From: Caecitellus pseudoparvulus
Lineage: Eukaryota > Bigyra: Bicosoecida
Assembly (NCBI GenBank): GCA_965644315.1
Contig: CBFFRQ010000056.1
Coordinates: 186,001-250,000, forward strand
DNA length: 64,000 nt
Direction: 5' to 3'
Part shown: positions 28,486 through 38,900 of the stretch, in pieces
Layout: the number at the start of each line of letters is the position of its first letter
Position numbering within the stretch: position 1 is the first letter of the stretch
Translations under genes and position numbers: made by a program
The notes under the pieces: generated by a model
What the model saw: the letters and a program-made list of their open reading frames with translations, nothing else
What the model was told of the DNA's origin: nothing
Databases searched by the model: none

Positions 28486-28789
28486 CTGAAAACTTGGGTG
28501 GGTGGAGGGCAATGCACATGTTCGCGAGTGCTGCAATCTGACTTTCAGCTCAGCGAAAAGACTTGCAGTGGGTTGATTGCTTGTTGAATGCTGAAGGAGT
28601 GCACACACCCTCACAACGTTTAGTTCTGTATGGGCGCTGAGGTCTGCAGTTTGTCAAAATCCACATTGCGAAGGCAACTGCCCCCTTCTCTCACAGGCTT
28701 TGCGGGAGACAGTACCCGGCAAGTGCGTGGTGTGCCTCCACTAACCCGTCGCGCAGCTCGGCTCCCACTTGAGAGGTGCAGCCAGCCAC
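28486..28789. promoter_or_regulatory. intergenic, CASP promoter
   Basis: This 304-bp gap between tandem plus-strand genes shows no repeat, RNA gene or convincing ORF. Confidence 0.4.
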
Positions 28790-31125
28790 ATGGCAGCTTC
28801 GGAGGGGGGCAAAGGTCCACAGCCCCACGGGGGGGGGGCCGGGGGCAGTGAAGACCAAGGGGAACTGGGCATCATACGCGAGGCATTGACGTTCTGGGAG
28901 TCCTTCTCGCTGCAGGCGCTGCAGCAGAAACTGGTGCGGGAGGCGGCGTGGTGCGGAAGTTGATGGCTCACGCGCACGCCAGCCTCGCTCGCCACGCGCA
29001 GAGTGACCATGTGGACGACATGCTGGCCCGCCAGCAGGACTCCACTGCCTCCAAATCACGTCTGAAGGCTGCGACAGAGGCCTGGAAGGCAATGGACGCA
29101 GCACAGCGAGCATCGCAAACTGTGCCGTTGCTGAAGCAGTACCAGGCGGAAGTCAACGCGCTGACCCGGCGAGCACGCACAGCAGAGGCGGGCTTCACAG
29201 ACACGCTGCAAGGCCTCATGACTGCGCCGGATCCGTCGCCTGCCCTGCAGGCGGCCGTGGGTGCCGTGACCAGGGCCGCCACAGCGCAGGCTGCCGCCGC
29301 GACCTCTGCGTCGGAGGCCAAGGCCATGGAGGAGGAGCTGGCGGGGCTGCAGAGCCAGGACGTCACCATTCGACAGCTGACCTCCCGTGTGGAGGAAATG
29401 GCTGCCCAGATGGACGCGCGCGTCGCCGACGCCGTGGCGGACAGGGAAGCAGAGCTGTCTGCTGCACACGAAGCGGAGATGGCCACGGCACGTGAGGCAG
29501 AGCGCGACGCGCTGCGGCGCCTGGCCCTGGCCCAAGACGCGGCAGTCAGTGCGAAGCAGCAGGCAGCAGCGGCTGCCGCCTCCTCTGCTGCCGAGGCCGA
29601 GGCGGCTGCCGCAAGCGACGCCGGCACAGCGGCAGCCACGAGCCTGCTGGAGGGGCAGGTGGCCCGCCTGGCAGCAGACTTGGCAGCGGCCCAGGCAGAG
29701 TGCAAGGTGTTGTCCGAGCGCCTCGCAGGCTCAGACAGCGGGCCGCAGGGAGAGGTGGCTGCCTTGCAGCAGCGCCTGGCAGCCTCGGAGGCCGCCCACC
29801 ACTCCCTGCGCTCCGCTCTGCAGAGGGCGGGCCAGCGTGCCTCGGAAGCTGCAGGGCACGCAGAGGCAGCCGAGGCTGCCCTGGCCGCTGCCCGCTCCGA
29901 CTTCGCCTCTGAGTCGGAAGCCCTACGAAGCGAGCTGGCGGCCCGCCCAGACCCTGCCCACCACGCCACCTTGCAGCAGGAGCTGCGGACACTGAAGAGC
30001 ACGTACCTAGGAGGGGCGGCGGCACAGGACAGCGAGCTGGGCGCAGCTGCCCTCGCTCGTCTGCGGCAGTGTGAGGCAGAGCTGTCTGCAGCGCAGGTGA
30101 AGTGTGAGGAGCTGCAGGGGGCGCTGCTCAAGCGGCAGCAGGCACAGGCCGACGCCGAGGCAGAGCGGAACAAGGAACGCGCCGGGCGAGTCGCTGCGGA
30201 GGAACACCTGTCACGCTTGATGGCAGGGGCTGGGGTGGTGGCGTCGCCCCCTGCCGAGGCGGGCGCCGACACCCCACCCCCCCCAACCACCGGGCAGCAT
30301 CTGGCTGAGGTGTTGGGGGGCAGTGCCCCCCCCCCTGGCCAGGGCGCCGCTGCCGGGCAGGGGGCGCCACAGACCCCCATGGTGCAGGCGCTGGTGGCCC
30401 AGCGCGACCGCCTGCGTGCCAGTGCAGACGCAGCCGAGGCGGCCGCGGTCGACCTGCGCGACCAGCTGTCCGCCATGTCCCGTCGCGCCGACTCGCTGGC
30501 TGCGGACAACACGCGGCTGTACGAACAACTGCGCTTCCACGAGGCCATGGCGGCGGGGCCTGGGCGTGGAGCAGGCCTCATGCACGGCATGGGCGCCAGT
30601 GCCGCCCACGTAGGGGGCGTCGCTGCCGCTGCTGGGTTGGCCCTGGCGGGGGGCGGGCCAGGCTCCTGGGCTGGGGGGCTGCCACCCGCCCACAGCGGTG
30701 CGGGTGGCTTGGACCCATGCTCTGCCGCGCTCCTGCGCATGTACTGGACGGTGGCGTCGGCACTGGGCGTGCAGGGGGGGGGTGCGCCCACCATGGTGCG
30801 CCTGGCAGGGGGGCCCTCCACGACGCTGGGAGGGGGGTGTGTGGGAGCCACAGCCCCCACCCCCTCCGACCCGGCATCCGCTGACGCAGGCGGCATGTCC
30901 CTCAAGGCATACCAGCGTGCGGTGGCGTCGGCGGGGGTGTCCCCCCCTGAGCGGATGCTGCTGGGGTGTGCGGGGGCCGCCGCTGCCACCCCCGTCACCC
31001 GCTACGCCACGCTGACTTACACCCTGCTCTTGCACGCACTAGTGCTGTGGCTGCTGCTCCGCACGTGCGCAGAGCAGGCAGCAGGCGGGGTGTCGGGGCG
31101 CGGCTCTGCATTCACACACGGCTAG
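28790..31125 (+). CDS. CASP golgin (CUX1-alternative-product homologue)
   Basis: Two exons, 28790-28933 and 29002-31125, are joined across a 68-nt GTGCGG...GCGCAG intron to give 755 residues. Splicing creates the CASP N-terminus ALTFWESFSLQALQQKL plus SDHVDDMLARQQDSTAS. It continues with VPLLKQYQAEVNALTRRAR, FTDTLQGLMTAPDPSPAL and LQSQDVTIRQL, all close to animal and plant CASP. A long Ala/Glu coiled coil follows. The end has the family's C-terminal membrane anchor (TLTYTLLLHALVLWLLL). CASP is a type II Golgi tail-anchored tether acting in intra-Golgi retrograde transport. A Gly/Pro-rich stretch (about residues 560-680) interrupts the coiled coil and seems lineage-specific. The stop overlaps the convergent MFS gene by 14 nt. 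Without splicing, a spurious ATG inside the intron (28964) could be taken as the start. Confidence 0.85.
28952..28966 (+). promoter_or_regulatory. recurrent start-proximal motif, copy 7 (CASP intron 1)
   Basis: TGCGGAAGTTGATGG lies in the CASP first intron, 162 bp downstream of the ATG and in the sense orientation. Confidence 0.45.
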
Positions 31126-33158
31126 CCTCGCCCCGGGCAGGGGGGGGGGCAGCCTCTCCCGCAGGCGTCGGCACCGCCCCGTCCCCCGCCTCCTCCACCT
31201 CCCCAGCCAGGGCTGCTCCTGACGTTTCCCGAGGCAGCATGAACCCCGCCACTGCCGCCAGCAGCAGCATGGAGGCCGCCGCCGTGAGGAGGAGGGGGAT
31301 GGAAGTGTGCACCAGTGCCCCGAACACGAACTGGCCGATGATGCTGCCCAGGCGCCCCGCCGCCGCCAGCACGCCCATGGCACTGGTGCGCAGGCGGGTG
31401 GGGAAGGACTCCGTGCTGAGGGCGTCCAGGGCATTCCAGCCGCCGTTGGAGACTGCGTTGAGGACGCAGGCCAGCGTGACGACGGCGGCGGGGGAGGAGG
31501 CGAAGGCCATGCCCAGCGCCGTGGCACTGGCGATGAGGATGGAGCCGGACATGAGGTGCTTGCGCCCGAGGCGGTCCAGGAGCAGGGCTGCTGCGACGTT
31601 GCCGGGGAGGTTGGCGGCTGCCACCAGGAACGAGTCAGCGTAGATGTCCAGCTGCACCTTCTCAGCCTTGAACAGGGTGGGGATCCACACGTTCAGCCCG
31701 TACCAGCCGAAGGACAGCCCGAACCAGACGAGGGCCAGGAGGATGGTGGACCGCCGCAGTGATGGCAGGAACAGCGCGTGGGCTGCCGCGGCGCTGGTGG
31801 CCAGCTGGGCGCCACAGCTGCCCCTGCACAGGCTGGACAGGGCTGTGGAGGGGGGCATGGCGCCAGTGTACACGGGCGGCGCCTGGGCGCGTCTTGACGC
31901 GGTGGGCTTCATCAGGGGGCCACCCTCCTGTACGTCGTCAGAGGAGGTGGAGCCGCCCCCCCTGGCGCCGGCAGAGGGGGGGTGCCCGTGTGCGCCACCA
32001 CCCCCCAGGGACAAGGCTTCCCGCAGCGTGAGCGTGGCAGTGCTGCCCCCCTGCTCTGCCTCCACCTCCACCAGCCACAAGCGGTCCCCCTCTGCGCCAG
32101 GCATGAGGGGGGCGCCACCCCCCCCATCGCCCGTCAAGGGGGGGCGAACCGCAGACCCACTCACAGGCTTGGCCAGGCGCCGCCCCCCAGCCAGCACCAT
32201 GCCCCGCTGCCCATTCCTGTGCTGCATGTACAGCAGGATGGCGCGGCAGCGCTTCAAGTTGCCTTGCAGGAACTCGAAGCGCGGTGACTCCGGCAGCAGC
32301 GCAGCAGTGAGCAGGGCGCCCAGAGCGGCGGGGATGGCGCACAGCAGGGCGTACACGCGCCAAGATCCACCCAAGACGCCAAAGACAATCCACGCGACGC
32401 CTGCTGTGTAAATGGTGCCCACCATCCAGAACCACGCCACCGCGTTGATCCAGAAGCCACGGTTGGCCGTGGGCAGGTACTCCGTCATGAGGGAAAACAC
32501 CGAGGGGATGGAGCCCCCCACGCCAACGCCCGCCACGATGCGGCACAAGGCAATGAGGGGCCAGGAGGGCATCAGGGCTGTCGCGGCTCCCGCCACTGTG
32601 GCCACGAGCAGGGGGCAGGTTGGCGGGGTGTGTGCGGGAATTCCACGCGCAGGCGCATCTCACCTGCGTTCACGGCCAGAGACAGCAACAGCATGGGCTT
32701 CCGCCCAATGATGTCACTGACCACTCCAGTGTACAGGCCACCCAACAGCATGCCCAAGAACACCGTCGCAGACAGCACAGCTGCGTGAGGGGTGGTGCAC
32801 GCTTGCCTGCGGCTTTTGATGAGGCACGGGTGACGCACGTCTCGCACGCACACTGAGCCGTTGCGTCTGCCTCTATATCGTCCAGGTTGGGAATGATGAA
32901 GCTGATGGCCAGGAGCTCCACAGCATCTGCAGCATTCCCCAACCCGCAAATGATAGCCGCCATGACGGTGAACCTGCCAGTGCCGAGAGCCTCAATTTCC
33001 TCATCCACGTTGCTCAGGCTGCCTCGCTGGGAGCTCGTCGTGCGCCGGGAGTGCAGCAGCGCCGAAGCCTCAGTAGTGGAGGCATCCCCACATCCAGGGG
33101 ACAGGGGTGTGCTGCCCTCTGCATCGCTGTCTGCCGCCACGCTGCTGGGGGACAGCAT
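31112..33158 (-). CDS. MFS transporter, sugar-porter / SV2-like
   Basis: Three exons, 33158-32852, 32780-32664 and 32595-31112, are joined across introns of 71 and 68 nt to give 635 residues. The first helix is preceded by a Ser-rich cytosolic tail and reads VMAAIICGLGNAADAVELLA. Exon 2 has VFLGMLLGGLYTGVVSDIIG followed by RKPMLLLSLAV, the MFS motif A between TM2 and TM3. Exon 3 has CRIVAGVGVGGSIPSVF, PESPRFEFLQGN after TM6 (the sugar-porter PESPR box), a central hydrophilic loop of about 130 residues, then LLDRLGRKHLMSG and six more helices. This is the SP/SV2 branch of MFS; the substrate cannot be told. The DAVE sequence in TM1 recalls SV2 and organic-cation or phosphate porters. It is tail-to-tail with CASP and divergent from TRM5. 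Confidence 0.85.
32633..32644 (+). promoter_or_regulatory. variant recurrent motif in MFS intron 2
   Basis: TGCGGGAATTCC lies antisense in MFS intron 2, 514 bp from the start codon. It is a degenerate copy and further away than the others, so it is uncertain. Confidence 0.2.
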
Positions 33159-33336
33159 GTCTGCTGCTGCGTGGCGGTGTGTCTCACGCTGATGGGGGTG
33201 CAGGGGGCACAGCCAGTGGGGCAGGGGAGGCAGATTCTCACCAGGCACTCAGTCGGACTCACGGCACAATGCACTCCACCTCACGTTGCGGGAGGGAATG
33301 TGCACCTGTCTCGCAAGTGACCTGCGCCGAGAGCGC

Positions 33337-33350
33337 TGCGGAAATTGCTC
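33337..33350 (+). promoter_or_regulatory. recurrent start-proximal motif, copy 8
   Basis: TGCGGAAATTGCTC lies 36 bp before the ATG at 33386 and 186 bp before the ATG at 33536 of TRM5, in the sense orientation. Confidence 0.45.
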
Positions 33351-33385
33351 CCGCTCCACACCCCGCCGCAACCCTCGCCTCGCGC

Positions 33386-35344
33386 ATGGCCGCAGGCTGC
33401 ACAACAGCGTTGCACACCTGCCTTCGAACAGCCATTGCTAGACAGACCAGGACAGGAGCCCCACCTCGGCTGGCGCTTCCTGCACTCTCGACTGCGCGGA
33501 TTTTCTTGCCGGTCCACAATCCCCTCCCATTCCGCATGGCTGCCACGGGAGCCGGCGCTGCACCGCCGCCGACAGGGCTTCTCAAGCCACACCACAAGTT
33601 TGGAGACACAGCAGTTCCCTGCAAAATCAAGGTGGACCTGGAGACGGGCTGGTGGGACAAGGATGCCTTCACACAGTCCCACCCAGTCCTGCAGCTGCGC
33701 CTGCCTGTGAAAGCCGTGGGGCCCGCAAAGGCTGCGCTTGGCAGCGCCTTGCTGAAGCACAAGTTCGTCCCCAACGTCCTCGCCGACGAGGCTGGACCCG
33801 AGGCGCCCACCCGAGGCGGCTACGTGCCAGCACCCCCCTCCGCTGCCCAAGCTGAGCCAGCACCTGCGTCAGGAAAGGGCGCAAGCCCCTTCCGCTGGCT
33901 CCTGCTGGACCCAGCACTGGGCACTGCCACGGACTTGTCGAGCCTGCCCGACGCGACACGCAAGGAATTGGAGGCACTGGGCCTGGCAGGCGTGCGGGCT
34001 GGCAGCTTCACCACCACTTGGCGCCACATGCGGCACTCGGAAGCCGTCAACGCCATTCTGCCCAGCGGCATGGAGGCACTGCACTCCTTCGAACGCATCG
34101 GGCACGTGGCACACATGAACATGCACAGGGAGCACCTGCCCTACAAGCAGCTCATTGCACAGCTGGTGATGGATTACTACCCCGGCACAGTGCGCACGCT
34201 GGTGAACAAGACCGGCACCATTGACACTGTCTTCCGCACCTTTGGCATGGAGGTGCTGCGTGGCGAGCCAAGCCTGCGCGTTACTATCAAGGAGAACGGC
34301 ATCAACTTCACCTTTGACTTCGACAAGGTGTACTGGAACAGCCGCCTGCAACCGGAACACGCGCGCATGATCAACTGGATCGGCGGGTGGGACGCGCCCG
34401 GCGTGTCAGCAGCCAAGACCGCCTACGCAAAAGCTCACCGCCGCACAATGGTGGATGGCATTCGCGCCCAACATCGTGCAGCTGTTCAGGCAGCGGGTGG
34501 CGTCGCCACACCCCAGCTGAAGGCCGCGCTGAAGGCTGCCCTTGAAGATGCCCCGCGCGGCAAGATTTCCATTCCACACTCTGCCTTGCTGCCTGTGGCG
34601 GACGAAGCGTTGGCACCCCTCACTGGCCCTGCTGCAGTTGTCGCTGACATGTTCTGCGGCATTGGCCCCTTTGCCCTTCCCCTCGCCCAGCGGGGCACCC
34701 TCGTGCACGCCAACGATTTGAACCCCGAGTCAGTGGCAAGCCTGCGCATCGCGGCAGAAGCTAACAAAGTCGACCCGGCCCTCTGCCGACCCTACAACAT
34801 GGACGGCAGGGCGTTCATTCGCTCCTTGTTGGCAGATGGTGTGCGCTTTGATCACGTGCTCATGAACCTGCCAGCAGACGCGCTGGCCTTCTGTGACGCC
34901 TTCGTGGGGTCGTTTCCTGCCGCCAACTGGCGCGCCGCCTCCCCCGCGGAGTTGTGCCGCGTCAACCGCCTGGGAGGCCTGTACTCTGCAGCCCTTCCTG
35001 ACGTCACACCTGCTCAGATCGAGGCTGCTGCCACGCAGCCGTCCCCTCCCCCTGCAACTGCGACCACAACGGCGCCCGCAGGGGACAAGTGGCCCCTGCC
35101 TCGCGTGCACTGCTACTGCTTCAGCAAACGAGACTCGGAGGCAGAGGCAGCAGCTGACGTCATGCAGCGCTTGGCAGCCATCATGGGGCGGCCGCTCGGG
35201 GAGGATGAAGGCCTGCGTATTCGCTCTGTACGCGATGTTGCCCCGAGCAAGCTCATGATGCTGGTGAGCTTCACCCTGCCGGCTGACGCAGCCCTAGCAC
35301 CCACTGAAACAAGCCACTCCGCCAAACGTGCCCGCGTTGAGTAG
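33386..35344 (+). CDS. TRM5: tRNA (guanine37-N1)-methyltransferase
   Basis: An open frame of 652 residues runs from the ATG at 33386. Family motifs are RIGHVAHMNMHREHLPYK, LVNKTGTIDTVFRTFGMEVL, FDFDKVYWNSRLQPEH, the SAM-binding MFCGIGPFALPLAQRG, VHANDLNPESVASL, and the catalytic MNLPADALAFCD. TRM5 uses SAM to form m1G37 in tRNAs, preventing frameshifts. There are three in-frame ATGs: 33269, 33386 and 33536. The segment between 33386 and 33536 (MAAGCTTALHTCLRTAIARQ and on) is rich in Arg, Ala and Thr and lacks acids, like a mitochondrial presequence. The ATG at 33536 starts the conserved protein. This fits dual mitochondrial and nuclear/cytosolic targeting by alternative starts, as known for yeast Trm5. 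An internal Ala-rich insert separates the tRNA-binding and catalytic parts. Confidence 0.9.
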   Translation: MAAGCTTALHTCLRTAIARQTRTGAPPRLALPALSTARIFLPVHNPLPFRMAATGAGAAPPPTGLLKPHHKFGDTAVPCKIKVDLETGWWDKDAFTQSHPVLQLRLPVKAVGPAKAALGSALLKHKFVPNVLADEAGPEAPTRGGYVPAPPSAAQAEPAPASGKGASPFRWLLLDPALGTATDLSSLPDATRKELEALGLAGVRAGSFTTTWRHMRHSEAVNAILPSGMEALHSFERIGHVAHMNMHREHLPYKQLIAQLVMDYYPGTVRTLVNKTGTIDTVFRTFGMEVLRGEPSLRVTIKENGINFTFDFDKVYWNSRLQPEHARMINWIGGWDAPGVSAAKTAYAKAHRRTMVDGIRAQHRAAVQAAGGVATPQLKAALKAALEDAPRGKISIPHSALLPVADEALAPLTGPAAVVADMFCGIGPFALPLAQRGTLVHANDLNPESVASLRIAAEANKVDPALCRPYNMDGRAFIRSLLADGVRFDHVLMNLPADALAFCDAFVGSFPAANWRAASPAELCRVNRLGGLYSAALPDVTPAQIEAAATQPSPPPATATTTAPAGDKWPLPRVHCYCFSKRDSEAEAAADVMQRLAAIMGRPLGEDEGLRIRSVRDVAPSKLMMLVSFTLPADAALAPTETSHSAKRARVE

Positions 35345-35891
35345 TGGAAATGCACTCTCCACTGCAACAAGGCCACGCACACCCGCATGACAACCACAGA
35401 GCGCAATTCATTGCGTCAGTCGATTCCCGAATGCGGCCATTGTTCAGTGGCGTCTCGACGACCTCGTGCCTGCCGGTGACAGCGGGCTGCCAGCAGCCAG
35501 TTTCGGCTGCTTGAAGGAAAATAAGGTCACAGCATACCGCTGCGCGAGGCATAAGGAAACGCTACCCGACACAATCTGCAAGCAATGCATAGCTCCGGGT
35601 ACATCATGCAACGCGACTTGGTTGCAATTGGTTCTTGGGTGGAAGAAGAAGAGTGTTGCACCAAACGCAACGTACGATCATGCGGATGATCAAAGCGCAT
35701 GTAATTTCTAAGCGAGACCCACTGCAAACCAAGGCGCTTGAAGGTTACTACTGGCATGCATGCAGCCGATACACCAGCACATTCTGCTCGATTGCCATGC
35801 AGTTCTACTCAAATGATTCCGGCTATCGTGCATGGTGGTTGCTTGGGCTCTGCATGCTCGACGGCCATCCAATCGCCTGCTTGGCAGAGTT

Positions 35892-35931
35892 GCTTGTTTG
35901 GTCAAGACCTCCTACCAGGTCTTCAACAAGC
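35892..35931. other. strong hairpin in gene-poor region
   Basis: GCTTGTT (35892-35898) pairs with AACAAGC (35925-35931), and AGACCT (35905-35910) pairs with AGGTCT (35917-35922) across a 6-nt loop, with a 5' bulge between the two stems. It could be a small RNA precursor or an incidental fold. Confidence 0.35.
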
Positions 35932-37175
35932 AAGGGACCACCGCATTGCACTCGAGAAGCAAGAATAAAATCTGATTACAATATATACATCGTATGTGAG
36001 CCCTCTACAAAAATGGTCTGCTGCGGATGAACGCGATCCATGGAATGAGTTCACTTTGCTCGAGGAGTGATCTCCCCAAGAGAGCACATGTAGAGCTCTC
36101 TGGCGAAGAAGAAATGGCTCCTCCCGCTGTTAAAGAATCACCTCTCCAGTGTCAAGTCAAGTCTTGGTTTCACCCACAGGCCTGTGTGTTGTATGCAGAG
36201 CTTGGATTCTGCGGAGAGTCTATCTGAACTGCTGAACGCACTTCTGCCGCGCTACCTTCAAAGGCGAAGTTGAAATTCCTGTCAAACTGACATGAGCCTG
36301 TCAAACCAAAGACGCTCACAGTGAGCTGCATCCGGAACGACCGTTGGAAGCCGATGCCAGACATTACACAGGTGATTGCCGCTCTCCAATTCATGTGGAC
36401 AATCGTATTGGGCTGCTACGAGGAGTCTGCACCCAAAAGAAGGCGTCTGCGCCCTCGTTTATCGCAGCATCTGTGTATTCAGAGGGCTTCCGCAAGAGAG
36501 TGTGCAAGAACCTCTGAAGCTCGTTTGTTCTAAACGTTTCGGAGCGTTGAGGGCTTTCAGCTGACAGAACACCACATTCGTCCAAGGGCTTGAGTCAAGG
36601 AAGCATTTATCATTCAAACAAAAGCTTGCAATGAACGTGCTTGCGTGTAGTACTTCTTCTTGCTTGTACAAGACTTTGTTTGTAGCAGGCTGGAATTCTT
36701 TCTCTCACCAAAGACAAGGGTTCAATGTCATCGTTGCTACTAGCTCGGTTGGATCATGGCTTTAGTGACTCCGTTGTCTTTCTCCCACTCTCCGCATCAA
36801 TGCGAAAGTTACTTCGACCAGATCGAAGTCCTGTGAACTCTAAGGGTCGGAAACACAAACGCGGCACTTCTAATGTTCCCAACGTGTCGCATCCATGCAA
36901 GACAGTGCAATCAATGATTCTCCTCGACCGTGACATGAACACAGATTGCTTGGCGTCAGATGCACTTGGTTACTATTTTAGTGAATTGTCGGGTCCTTGT
37001 AGAAACACTATTGGAGGTCCACTGTTGCAAGGTTTAAAAACGCTGCAGGTTCTAGATCCCACCCGATAGCATTCTCAAGTGTAAAGCGCGCCGCATGCTT
37101 TTAGCCACATGGTCGCTTGACACGACATGATTATGCTTTGAGGCCGTCGTGGAGAGCTTCTCTGGACTTGATCCA

Positions 37176-37219
37176 ATACAATCCTGCGTACGGCAATCTA
37201 CTACCCATACAATCCTGCG
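37176..37219. repeat. 13-bp direct repeat pair
   Basis: ATACAATCCTGCG occurs at 37176-37188 and again at 37207-37219. It is an isolated pair with no associated element. Confidence 0.5.
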
Positions 37220-38408
37220 AGTTGCGTTGAGTCTTTTCAAGTTTGCTTCTTGATGAAACTGACCCATTTTTGACTTTCAATGCCTTTCATCTCAAGTATG
37301 TCTCAGGTGTTGATTTGCGATGCTGGGCATCGGCGATTTGACCAAAGCAAGAGAACTAAAACCGAAATAGTTGACCATTTAACAGTGAAATGTTCCATAT
37401 CACAAAGAACGCGTGCGTTTTTCTGATACAGCTTCTGAGTTTCGATAATTTGTCAGGGTTTTCTTGCGGTCAGTACAGAAGGATGGATTGGGACGAAGGG
37501 GAGCGGGTATTGTCACGTTAAGATATCACCTCTCAGATGATCTGAAAAATGCACTTTGTTTTTGAGGGTGGTTTCACTTTTCGAGAGATCGCGTCGGTGG
37601 CGTGCTTGGAAAGTTGTTGCAGGCACATTCCTCTTGCTTTTCGTGCTGATCTTCAGAACGATTCGGGAAGAGGCGGCGTCTTTTTTGGTTGATTTCTGGA
37701 AGAAGAAGTGCTCCACCTCTGTTGTGTTCTGTATGTCGGACGCAAGGCTAACGTTTTCTTTGCTTTGCTTGGGAAGAGATGTGATTGCATCCGTCCAAGG
37801 ATGAGAGCAAGTTTCTTTTCGGCACAGACTGTGGGAACTCTTGCTGTGGGGGCTGCAACGAGAACTTGCTTCTTGGGTCTGTCTACTGCTGTGGATGTTT
37901 GCTGTTCGGCCTAGAAGTGAGAGGGGCTACTCTTTGGCTTTGAGCAGGTGACCTGGCTGCTTGTGGACTTCGAGAAGTCACGCGGAAGGCAACTATTGCT
38001 TTGGGTGTGTGCGCATCTTGTGTGGGGGAACAAGGTTCTGGGTGCCGATTCGGTGGATTGGGGGACGGGGTGTTGGTGAGGCAGGCGGAACGCGATGGAG
38101 GACTCACGGACTGCTAGAACTCGAGGGACGCCATTCAGTGAGCATGCAGCCCAGTTTAGCCCATGTAAAGCCGGCTAGCTGGGGTATTTCGCAGCCATTT
38201 GCTGAAAGCAGCATGGCGTTTGCGGTTGATCGCGCTTGTTTGTCGGACGGTGTGGGCCAATGCTCCAGTGTTCAAGTCTGCTGGTAATTTCAAGATACAA
38301 CCATTCTTCCTTCATCACTGTGGCACATTGGCTCCATGGCAACAGCTGTACACGCTCACACCGTGCAGCATTCGCGCGCTTGGCTCTTTGTCAAGACCAG
38401 AACGGATT

Positions 38409-38419
38409 CAATTACCGCA
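38409..38419 (-). promoter_or_regulatory. recurrent start-proximal motif, copy 9
   Basis: The plus strand reads CAATTACCGCA, so the minus strand reads TGCGGTAATTG. It lies 11 bp upstream of the EF-hand protein ATG, antisense to it. Confidence 0.45.
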
Positions 38420-38429
38420 GGGTTTGACC

Positions 38430-38860
38430 ATGGCTGCCACTATTGACCTGTCAGGCTTTGCCTCTTCGAGCCAGGAGGAGAAGATCGAAATGGTGTTCAA
38501 GTTCTTCGATGTAGACGAAGATGGCTGGCTGGTGAGGCGCTTCTAGAGCTCGTTCAGTGGCTTGTGTCCCCGCACTGAGCACAAACTGGCTGGGCACAGA
38601 GCAAGGAGGAGTTCAAGGCCATGGTCCATGCGACAAACCCGAAGGAGGCTGAGAGTATCACTGACAGTGTAGTGGGAGGGATGCTGTTCCAGTTGTCCAA
38701 GCAGGCCATCTTCAGGGGGCACGTGCTGTCTGACAAGGGAATGGACCTGGATGGTCTCATTATCAGCTACACGAAGTTGCCAGGCAACGACGTGGACAAG
38801 GATGCCATTACATTGGGGTGGGTCACAGCTGCAGAGTTGAAAGCTGTTGCTTCTTCTTGA
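38430..38860 (+). CDS. small single EF-hand protein
   Basis: Two exons, 38430-38531 and 38600-38860, are joined across a 68-nt GTGAGG...GCACAG intron, giving 120 residues. Splicing completes a canonical calcium-binding loop: FKFFDVDEDGWLSKEEFKAM, with D-x-D-x-D-G and a closing Glu. The second half (MLFQLSKQAIFRGHVLS, KGMDLDGLIISYTKLPG) may contain a degenerate partner EF-hand without ligands. The ATG context is strong (TTGACCATGG). A calcium sensor role is likely; the target is unknown. It is the first gene to the right of the gene-poor stretch and convergent with RhoGEF, 40 bp apart. Confidence 0.75.
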
Positions 38861-38900
38861 GGCTCCCATGTGTCTCTCTGCTTGTTCCAATGTATCGATT

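Larger units (their letters stand above)
35345..38429. other. gene-poor, AT-richer 3-kb stretch
   Basis: This is the longest span without a supported gene. Base composition is visibly lower in GC than everywhere else in the window. Open frames are all short, and none resembles a protein; the longest with an ATG (36725-37069, 114 codons) has no recognisable motif. I see one good hairpin (35892-35931), a 13-bp direct repeat (37176-37188 and 37207-37219) and a 7-bp inverted repeat around 36079-36101. There is no tRNA, rRNA, snRNA or transposon end. It could be a regulatory, structural or centromere-like region, old decayed sequence, or long non-coding transcripts. Confidence 0.5.

Noticed and set aside
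25554-28614. Several 300-460-codon minus-strand frames over the DUF4211-like gene
   Set aside because: High GC removes stop codons; the reading is Arg/Ala/Ser/Gly low complexity with no family motif.
28968-30998. 676-codon minus-strand open frame over CASP
   Set aside because: It is the antisense shadow of an Ala/Glu-rich coiled coil; the sense frame has a clear CASP signature at both ends.
28964-31125. CASP start at the ATG at 28964
   Set aside because: That ATG lies inside the intron; splicing 28933 to 29002 restores the conserved CASP N-terminus.
36725-37069. 114-codon ORF with ATG in the gene-poor region
   Set aside because: No motif, and composition is not clearly coding; ORFs of this length are expected by chance in 3 kb.
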